The notes under the pieces are model-generated. The model saw only the letters and a program-made list of their open reading frames with translations, did no database searches and was not told the origin of the DNA. From Clostridiales bacterium UBA1248 (GTDB lineage Bacteria > Bacillota > Clostridia > Oscillospirales > CAG-272), in contig DBWC01000140.1 of the NCBI GenBank assembly GCA_002308615.1, positions 1 through 13,743 on the forward strand: 13,743 bases of DNA, read 5' to 3'. Both the position numbers and the translations under genes were made by a program. Shown in pieces: positions 1-5,429 of the stretch (positions are counted from its first letter, which is position 1; each line of letters starts with the position of its first letter).

Positions 1-1889
1 ATGCCGTCGCCCACCATGGCGGTCTTTTGTTTATCCGAAAGTTCTTTTATTATATTTTCTTTTTGCTTTGGCAAAACGCCCGCGTAAACTTTTTCGATAC
101 CGAGCTTTTGCCCTACGGCTTTTGCTGTGCGCTCGTTGTCTCCCGTCAGCATAACGACGTCTATACCGAGCTTTTTCAACTCCGATATTGCAAATCCGCT
201 GTCTTCCTTTATCTCGTCCGACACGGCGATTACGCCGATGAGCTCGCCGCCGTATTCAAAGTAAAGCGGCGTTTTTCCCTCGTCCGACAGCTTTTCCACC
301 GGTATGTCAGACGGAATATTGCAGAATCCCGAAATATATTTCGCGTTTCCGCCGTGCATCTGCTTGCCGTTTACCGTACCGTTTAGACCTTTTCCGGGGA
401 TGTTTTCAAAATCAACGCAGTCGTATAAATCAAATCCTTTACCGCTTGCCTTATCCGTTATCGCGTACGCAAACGGATGCTCGCTTTTTGCTTCAAGCGA
501 GGCGGCGAGGCGGAGAAGAGCGTTTTCATCCGCTGTTACGGGCAAAACGTCCGTAACGTGCGGGCGCCCTTTCGTAAGCGTGCCTGTTTTATCAAATACT
601 ACGGTCTTTACTTTGCCCGTCTCTTCAAGCGCGGCGGCGGTCTTGAATAGAATATTGTTTTTAGCGCCTATGCCGCTGCCCACCATAACGGCGACGGGCG
701 TCGCAAGACCGAGAGCGCACGGACAGCTTATGACGAGTACGGAAATACCGCGCGCAAGCGCAAAGCCGACGCCTCGCCCGATAAGCAGCCATATGACCGT
801 TGTGATAAGAGCTATCGCCATGATGACCGGAACGAACACGCCGGAAACTTTGTCCGCGGCTTTTGCGATAGGCGCTTTTGACGATGCGGCGTCGGATACG
901 GCTTTCATTATGCGCGACAGAGCCGTATCCTCACCCACGGCTTCGGCGCGGCATTTTATGAATCCGGTCCTGTTTATCGTCGCGCCGCTGACTTTATCGC
1001 CCTCGCGTTTGTCCGCGGGCACGCTTTCGCCCGTGAGCGACGATTCGTCAACTGAGCAGGAGCCTTCGATTATGACGCCGTCCGTCGGAATTTTCTCACC
1101 CGGGTAAACGGCAAAAACGTCGCCGACCTTAAGCTCGTTCGCGCTTACCGTATATTCTTGTCCGTCCCGTATTATATTCGCCGTGTCCGGCATAAGCTTT
1201 GATAATCCTTTTAACGCGTTCGTCGTCTTGCCTTTTGAATATGCCTCAAGCGTTTTGCCTAAAGTGATAAGCACAAGGATCATCGCCGCGCCTTCAAAAT
1301 ACAGCTCGTTCATGCAGGTCAGAACTCTTTCTGTATCGCCTTTCATGACGGCGTCCGTCATTATGAAAAGCATTACGGTACTGTAAATGAACGAAGCGCC
1401 GGAGCCGAGCGAAACGAGCGTGTCCATATTAGGCGCGCCGCGGAAAAGACCCGATACACCGGACACAAAGAATTTTTTGTTTATAACCATCACGGCGGCG
1501 GCGAGTATCATTTGCACAAGACCCATCGCCACGTGATTTTCAGCAATAAACGGCGGAAGCGGCCATCCGAACATCATATGCCCCATAGATACGTACATCA
1601 AAGGCAAAAGAATTATAAGCGAAACGATAAAACGACGCAAAAGCGCCCTCGTTTCGCTCTGTTCTTCTTTTTGTGATTGTTTTACGGCTTTATCCGCCTG
1701 ATACGCGCCGTATCCGGCTTTTTTAACGGCTTCTATGATTTCATCCGGCGTCGCGTCGCCGGATACGGTCATATCGCCCGTCAATAGATTTACGCTGCAT
1801 TCTTTAACGTCGGATAGAGAAGAAACCGCTTTTTCGACGCGCGCGCTGCACGCGGCGCAGCTCATGCCGGTGACCTTGTATTTTGACAT
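1..1889 (-). CDS. copA: Copper-translocating P1B-type ATPase, N-terminal 629 codons (C-terminus beyond left edge)
   Basis: Exports monovalent copper from the cytoplasm across the cell membrane using ATP. I translated the open frame from the ATG at 1889. Residues 1-65 form a heavy-metal-associated domain with GMSCAAC at 8-14, the Cu-binding CxxC. Then come membrane helices, the transduction region, the intramembrane CPC motif ([13 protein letters not shown], bases about 700-735) and the phosphorylation loop DKTGTLTKG (about 575-600). The frame is open to the edge at the hinge motif MVGDG, so only the GINDAPAL end, the last helices and the stop are missing. A GGGAGGA Shine-Dalgarno 7-8 bases upstream supports this start. 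CPC plus GMSCAAC is the CopA/CopB1 pattern rather than the Zn/Cd type. It is the last visible gene of the redox operon, 55 bases after the PPOX gene. The family call is firm; copper specificity is inferred from motifs. Confidence 0.95.
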   Translation of the reverse strand, partial: MSKYKVTGMSCAACSARVEKAVSSLSDVKECSVNLLTGDMTVSGDATPDEIIEAVKKAGYGAYQADKAVKQSQKEEQSETRALLRRFIVSLIILLPLMYVSMGHMMFGWPLPPFIAENHVAMGLVQMILAAAVMVINKKFFVSGVSGLFRGAPNMDTLVSLGSGASFIYSTVMLFIMTDAVMKGDTERVLTCMNELYFEGAAMILVLITLGKTLEAYSKGKTTNALKGLSKLMPDTANIIRDGQEYTVSANELKVGDVFAVYPGEKIPTDGVIIEGSCSVDESSLTGESVPADKREGDKVSGATINRTGFIKCRAEAVGEDTALSRIMKAVSDAASSKAPIAKAADKVSGVFVPVIMAIALITTVIWLLIGRGVGFALARGISVLVISCPCALGLATPVAVMVGSGIGAKNNILFKTAAALEETGKVKTVVFDKTGTLTKGRPHVTDVLPVTADENALLRLAASLEAKSEHPFAYAITDKASGKGFDLYDCVDFENIPGKGLNGTVNGKQMHGGNAKYISGFCNIPSDIPVEKLSDEGKTPLYFEYGGELIGVIAVSDEIKEDSGFAISELKKLGIDVVMLTGDNERTAKAVGQKLGIEKVYAGVLPKQKENIIKELSDKQKTAMVGDG

Positions 1890-1913
1890 ATGCGGTTTCC
1901 TCCCAAAAAATTA

Positions 1914-1934
1914 AAAGAATAAAGAATAAAGAAT
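1914..1934. repeat. Three perfect tandem copies of a 7-base unit (AAAGAAT)
   Basis: Copies lie at 1914-1920, 1921-1927 and 1928-1934 in the short gap between the stop of the PPOX gene and the ribosome binding site of copA. On the transcript they read AUUCUUU three times. They make an AU-rich spacer that could change length by slippage. No function can be shown. Confidence 0.8.
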
Positions 1935-1944
1935 AAACGACGTC

Positions 1945-2337
1945 TCAGAATTTAATTGTTTCCGGCGCTTTGCCGAAAGAGCTTATGACCGCCGTCGCGT
2001 CTTTACAGTAAAACACTTCTGTGTTGCCGTCGTTTTCGTCGTACATGTGACGCAGGTCGGGATAAGCGTCAAGCATCGATTTTCTCGCCTCGACTCTGTC
2101 GTCCTCTATAAGCTCGCAGGTAAGACGCACCCACGTTCCGTCCTTGAACGCGCAGATCTCGGCTTTCGGGTTTTTGTGCAGCTGTTTTGAAACGTCCTTT
2201 TTCTTGCCGGTCTGGATGTAGAGCTTGCCTTCGAATATGTGCGCCGTTCCGAACGGTCTTACTCTCGGCTGTCCGTTATCGTCCGTCGCAAGATAATAAA
2301 CTCCGGCTTCCTTTAAAAACTTGCATACCTTTTCCAT
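1945..2337 (-). CDS. Pyridoxamine 5'-phosphate oxidase (PPOX)-family flavin-binding protein
   Basis: A 130-residue single-domain protein of the FMN-binding split-barrel fold, probably a small cytosolic flavoprotein. The N-terminal pattern YYLATDDNGQPRVRPFGTA (residues 14-32) is typical: a strand, a turn with a Gln-Pro, then the Arg-rich flavin-phosphate contact. GKLYIQTGKKKDVSKQL (about 37-53) is the next conserved block, and the length is normal for the family. A GGGAGG ribosome binding site lies about 8 bases before the ATG. That site falls inside the in-frame tail of the upstream nitroreductase, whose natural TAA touches this ATG. Real substrates of such small PPOX proteins vary (FMN, F420, heme, pyridoxal species), so I do not assign a reaction. 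It sits between a nitroreductase-like flavoprotein and copA, which suggests a redox or detoxification role. Confidence 0.85.
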   Translation of the reverse strand: MEKVCKFLKEAGVYYLATDDNGQPRVRPFGTAHIFEGKLYIQTGKKKDVSKQLHKNPKAEICAFKDGTWVRLTCELIEDDRVEARKSMLDAYPDLRHMYDENDGNTEVFYCKDATAVISSFGKAPETIKF

Positions 2338-2469
2338 TTATTTATCCTCCCAAGAAAAATTATCTTTTCCCGCTCCGAGCTCAAAATGGTATTTTACTAT
2401 GCCTAAATCGGTCTTACAGCAAGGACCGAGCAGAGCCCTTGCGGATACTTTTCCGCTATCGTATTCTAT
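2338..2469 (-). pseudogene. In-frame C-terminal tail of the nitroreductase, cut off by UGA
   Basis: Directly after the TGA at 2470-2472 the same frame stays open for 43 codons to a TAA at 2338-2340, immediately before the ATG of the PPOX gene. It contains KTDLGIVKYHFELGAG, which I recognise as the conserved C-terminal block of TM1586-type nitroreductases, and ends FSWEDK. Reading through would give 221 residues, close to the usual family length. No frameshift is needed; one codon is changed. An Arg codon CGA would become TGA by one C-to-T transition. The lack of any further stop suggests a very recent mutation, a sequencing error, or real recoding. Confidence 0.85.
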
Positions 2470-3003
2470 TCAAAATCGCTGCTGATTTATGGCTGTAGGC
2501 GCCAAAACCGCCGCCTCAATGCCTTTTTTAAACCAGTCCGGCACGTCGCCTTTAGCGCGGTACAGTTTTTCTGTAGGCTTGCTTTTGTGCGGTACGCCCT
2601 GCGTTTGACCGTAGCCTAACGCTATAACGTCGTATATCTTCTCGCCGTCTTTCAGCTTTGCGGGAACTTTGTTTTTCTCAAACGTCAAAGCAACCCAGCA
2701 GGTATTCAATCCGAGCGTCTGGCTTAAAAGCACAAGCTCCTCGCCGTAGTAACCGATATCCTCGTCGCGTCCCTTTTCGGCGGCTAAAACGAAGTAATTT
2801 CTGCATCCGGCAAACGAACCGTAATTCGGTTTGTTTGCCATAAACGCCTCCGGCTCGTTTAAGCACAGACTGAAATTCAAACCTGTTTTCTTGGTTATTT
2901 CATCTATTTTATCCTGTAAAACAGCGGCTTTTTCCGGCTCTATCGGTTTGTCCGTGTATCTTCTGACACTGTGCCGCTCAAATATCGCCTCGTATAGCGT
3001 CAT
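2470..3003 (-). CDS. Nitroreductase-family protein (TM1586-like), ended early by an in-frame UGA
   Basis: Expected to be a cytosolic FMN-dependent NAD(P)H oxidoreductase. The N-terminal signature ERHSVRRYTDKPI (residues 9-21) is the FMN-phosphate-binding region. GLNTCWVAL and DVIALGYGQTQG follow the nitroreductase pattern, and APTAINQQRF at the end is the conserved late motif. Homologues normally continue about 40 residues beyond this point. Here a TGA (2470-2472) stops the frame after residue 177, yet the missing tail is present and open in the same frame (see 2338-2469). The ATG overlaps the msrA stop as ATGA, so the two are translationally coupled. Either this is a recent nonsense mutation giving a truncated, perhaps inactive protein, or the UGA is read through. 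The family call is firm; activity is uncertain. Confidence 0.85.
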   Translation of the reverse strand: MTLYEAIFERHSVRRYTDKPIEPEKAAVLQDKIDEITKKTGLNFSLCLNEPEAFMANKPNYGSFAGCRNYFVLAAEKGRDEDIGYYGEELVLLSQTLGLNTCWVALTFEKNKVPAKLKDGEKIYDVIALGYGQTQGVPHKSKPTEKLYRAKGDVPDWFKKGIEAAVLAPTAINQQRF

Positions 3004-3479
3004 ATCTTTTTCCTCCCGGATATCCTCATCTCTATGTCAAACTTTTCCGGCTCTTTTAAATAAAAATTCTGATGATATTCCTCCGCCGTATAAAAACGCT
3101 TGTATTCTTCCACAAAAACGGTGTCCGTACAGCCGAGAGCTTCTACGGCTTTCCGTGCCGCTTCTTTTTCTTCCTCATTAGTATAATATATCGCAAGCGT
3201 GTATGAATGGCCTCTGTCTATATACTGCCCGCCGCCGTCCGTTATGTCAACGTTATCAAAAAATATCTTGAGCAGAGCGGAGAATGATATGATATTTTCG
3301 TCGTAATCTATTTTTATCGTCTCTCTGTGCCCGGTCCTCTGAGCTTTTACGTCCTCGTAGCTCGGGTCCGCCTCGTCACCGCCGCAGTATCCGCTCGTTA
3401 CGGATACGACGCCGGGATCATCTGTAAAGACCGGGGTTATGCACCAGAAACAGCCTCCGGCAAAATACGCGGATCTCAT
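3000..3479 (-). CDS. msrA: Peptide methionine-S-sulfoxide reductase
   Basis: Reduces the S epimer of methionine sulfoxide in proteins, and free, back to methionine in the cytoplasm. The 159-residue protein starts with the active-site block AGGCFWCITPVF; Cys10 is the catalytic nucleophile and Cys13 lies two positions after it. Also present are GYCGG (30-34), PSYEDV, RTGHRE (48-53, the catalytic-site Glu is Glu53) and DRGHSYTLAIYY (88-99), which matches the family's DxGxxYRSxIYY. The usual Arg after the Tyr is Thr94 here, a small departure. The stop overlaps the next gene (ATGA) and the start overlaps the msrC stop (ATGA), so all three are coupled. The pairing with msrC, which handles the free R epimer, is functionally coherent. 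Confidence 0.95.
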   Translation of the reverse strand: MRSAYFAGGCFWCITPVFTDDPGVVSVTSGYCGGDEADPSYEDVKAQRTGHRETIKIDYDENIISFSALLKIFFDNVDITDGGGQYIDRGHSYTLAIYYTNEEEKEAARKAVEALGCTDTVFVEEYKRFYTAEEYHQNFYLKEPEKFDIEMRISGRKKI

Positions 3480-3928
3480 AATATCCTCTCAAATTCTTTT
3501 ACAAACGCGGAAAGACCCTTCGCGTCGTATTCGTCAAATCTTTCCGTGTACGGCGAGTCTATGTCTAAAACGCCGAAAACTTGTCCGTTTTTGTGTATCG
3601 GAACGACTATTTCCGACCTTGAATCGGGATCGCAGGCTATGTGACCGGGAAATTTGTGCACGTTTGCCACGAGCTGGAGCTTATCTTCTTTTACCGCCAT
3701 GCCGCACACGCCGCGGCCTACTTCTATCTCGATACACGCGGGCTTGCCCTGAAAAGCGTTCAATACGAGTTTACCGTTTTCCATAAAGTAAAATCCGGCC
3801 CAGTTAATCCTATCAAGCGCGTTATATATGATCGCCGCCGCGTTTGCCGTGTTTGCGGTAAAGTGCGGCACGCCGTCCGTCAGCGCGTGAAGCTGTAAAG
3901 CCAAAGCATTGTAATCGGGTTTTTGCAT
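3476..3928 (-). CDS. msrC: Free methionine-(R)-sulfoxide reductase, GAF-domain type
   Basis: Reduces free methionine-R-sulfoxide to methionine in the cytoplasm; E. coli MsrC/YebR and yeast fRMsr are the reference members. The 150-residue protein is one GAF domain of normal length. Diagnostic blocks are INWAGFYFME (41-50), FQGKPACIEI (59-68), GRGVCGMAV (71-79), FPGHIACD (93-100), RSEIVVPI and GVLDIDSP. The three cysteines of the family mechanism are all present at 65, 75 and 99. The ATG has an AGAGGTGAT ribosome binding site and is the first gene after the promoter at 3948-3976. Its stop overlaps the msrA start. Confidence 0.95.
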   Translation of the reverse strand: MQKPDYNALALQLHALTDGVPHFTANTANAAAIIYNALDRINWAGFYFMENGKLVLNAFQGKPACIEIEVGRGVCGMAVKEDKLQLVANVHKFPGHIACDPDSRSEIVVPIHKNGQVFGVLDIDSPYTERFDEYDAKGLSAFVKEFERIL

Positions 3929-3947
3929 AGTATCACCTCTTTTTTAG

Positions 3948-3976
3948 AGTATATCATACATTTTTATTATTTTCAA
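3948..3976 (-). promoter_or_regulatory. Sigma-70-type promoter for the msrC-msrA-nitroreductase-PPOX-copA operon
   Basis: On the minus strand TTGAAA (3976-3971) and TATACT (3953-3948) are separated by exactly 17 bases; each hexamer matches consensus at five of six positions. Transcription would begin about 3940, just upstream of the ribosome binding site, giving a very short leader. The -35 and spacer lie inside the last codons of the upstream membrane protein gene. Predicted from sequence only. Confidence 0.6.
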
Positions 3977-4373
3977 TAGTTTTTTTGTTTCTTATTATGT
4001 CCGTTATCCATATTACAGCTCCGGTCAGAAGGAACAGAGCGCCGACGCCGCTGTAAATATGAGCAAGCCTGTTTGTAGTTCCGTAGATCTCAGTTACGCC
4101 GCGGAATATGAATCCGACCGTTATCGTCGCCGCGCCGGAATTGTAAAGATTATATGCAAGTCTGCCCGGCATTCCTTGTTTTGTCAGAAACACGGTAAAG
4201 AAGGGAGCCGAACCGAGCAGAAGCGGCGGCAGATAGCAGAAAGCCATGAAGAACGAGAATACTCCGTGACTGAAAAACTCGTAAACCGTGCCGAATACGG
4301 CGCAGAAAGTCGTGACGCATAGATATACCGCGGCGGTTTTTAACGCTCTTTTTTTAATATCCGACGTATACAA
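3954..4373 (-). CDS. Four-helix integral membrane protein of unknown function
   Basis: I do not recognise a named family. The 139-residue protein has four hydrophobic stretches that should span the membrane, at about residues 11-33, 38-62, 75-95 and 105-127. Short loops and a basic, polar C-terminus (DIIRNKKTIENNKN) probably leave both ends inside. The start is a TTG at 4373, with an AAGGAG site 11 bases upstream; the first 20 bases overlap the end of the NAGPA-type gene. The overlap implies co-translation with that glycosidase, so the two may act together at the membrane. No enzymatic motif is visible. Existence as a gene is well supported by overlap and coherent topology; function is unknown. 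Confidence 0.75.
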   Translation of the reverse strand: MYTSDIKKRALKTAAVYLCVTTFCAVFGTVYEFFSHGVFSFFMAFCYLPPLLLGSAPFFTVFLTKQGMPGRLAYNLYNSGAATITVGFIFRGVTEIYGTTNRLAHIYSGVGALFLLTGAVIWITDIIRNKKTIENNKNV

Positions 4374-5313
4374 TGTCCGACACGCTCCTTTCCGATATTT
4401 TTTTGCCGTTTGTCGTTGGGTTGTTTATTATTTTCCCGTTAAAGACCATCGTGGACGATCCGCCGCCGTCGAGGTTATAGGCGACCGACGCGCCGAGTTC
4501 TTCTTTCATAAACGCCGCAAGCTCGTATAAGCTCAATCCCTGATTATCGGACGTGCGCCCGTCCGCGACGACGAAAACGTAATGCAGCCCGTCGATTATG
4601 CCTATCGCCGTTCTCGGATTGCTTGCCATAGCAACGCTTACTTCGTAATTCTCTGATACGATTATTTCTCCGTCAGATAAGAGTCCCGGCCCGAATGAAA
4701 ACACGTTGTACGCGCCGCTTGCATACAGAGCTTCCGCGGAGATCTCGGATTCGTTTATTATCTGCATACTGCCGTCTTCGTAAATGACAAGGTCCTGGTT
4801 GCTGCTTGATCCCTTGCTCCTGTATAAAATACCGTTTCTAATGACGTAGCCCTTTTCCCTCGCGCCGTAGTAATCGCCGTTTATCGCAAGCAGGGCGCCT
4901 ACTGCGGACGCTGTTTCCGATGTTTTCGCAACTACGTTTTTGCCGTATATGCCCTTTGCCAAAGCCGTTTTAAGATATTCTGCTGATGATAAAACGACGT
5001 CCGCGACGTATACGTTCGTATCGTTATACCTGTATTCGGTGATCTGTATGCTGATATTACCGTCCGCATAAGAATTTTCGGTTATTACCGGTTCTGTTTC
5101 CGTCTCCGGGTCTGTCTCAGTATTTTTTTCGGTTTCCGTCTGTTTTTCGGTATCTGTTTCCGTTATTGCGTCGCTCTCGGTTTCCGCAGACGTTACGGGT
5201 TGTACCGGCACCTCGTACACGCGTGCGATAACGAACGTGTCAAGCAGGGCGTATACCGTAAACGCGGTAAGAATAAAACCGTATATGAACGCCCATAAAT
5301 ACTTCTTTTTCAC
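4354..5313 (-). CDS. Membrane-anchored phosphodiester glycosidase (NAGPA domain) family protein
   Basis: The catalytic domain resembles the enzyme that uncovers mannose-6-phosphate in animals; in bacteria such proteins are linked to exopolysaccharide or cell-wall glycan metabolism. An uncleaved signal anchor (about residues 5-28) is followed by a Thr/Glu-rich linker (43-78) and the NAGPA domain (about 85-319). Conserved blocks are LLAINGDYYG (141-150), FSFGPGLL (206-212), NPRTAIG (232-238), VVADGRTSDNQGLSLYELA (248-266) and YNLDGGGSSTMVF (279-291). The start is GTG at 5313 with AGGAGGG seven bases upstream; an ATG just before it is out of frame. The domain is expected outside the cell. It follows the terminator of the deacetylase operon, so it probably has its own promoter, but I found no convincing -35. 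Confidence 0.88.
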   Translation of the reverse strand: MKKKYLWAFIYGFILTAFTVYALLDTFVIARVYEVPVQPVTSAETESDAITETDTEKQTETEKNTETDPETETEPVITENSYADGNISIQITEYRYNDTNVYVADVVLSSAEYLKTALAKGIYGKNVVAKTSETASAVGALLAINGDYYGAREKGYVIRNGILYRSKGSSSNQDLVIYEDGSMQIINESEISAEALYASGAYNVFSFGPGLLSDGEIIVSENYEVSVAMASNPRTAIGIIDGLHYVFVVADGRTSDNQGLSLYELAAFMKEELGASVAYNLDGGGSSTMVFNGKIINNPTTNGKKISERSVSDIVYVGY

Positions 5314-5386
5314 GCATACGCCCTCCTTTTTCTATAATAATAGCCTTTTAACTTGAAATCAGATTGAAAAAATGCTGAATTTTGTG

Positions 5387-5415
5387 AAAAAACCGGCACA
5401 AAAAGCCGGTTTTTT
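5387..5415 (-). terminator. Rho-independent terminator of the deacetylase operon
   Basis: Perfect 11-base inverted repeat, arms 5387-5397 and 5405-5415, with a 7-base loop. On the minus strand the stem ends GCCGGTTTTTT, so the U-run is part of the stem. It begins 14 bases after the stop of the 918-residue protein gene. The opposite strand also has a T-run and could stop transcription the other way. Confidence 0.85.
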
Positions 5416-5429
5416 ACTGTCAGATCGAA

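Noticed and set aside
304..1107. Plus-strand open frame of 267 codons at the left end
   Set aside because: Complement of the copper ATPase, whose CPC and DKTG motifs prove the coding strand.
2831..3181. Plus-strand open frame across the nitroreductase and msrA genes
   Set aside because: Antisense shadow of two well-supported genes; no ribosome binding site and no recognisable protein features.
5314..5386. Promoter for the NAGPA-type gene
   Set aside because: TATTAT-like -10 candidates exist about 20-30 bases before the gene, but none has a convincing -35 at 16-18 bases.
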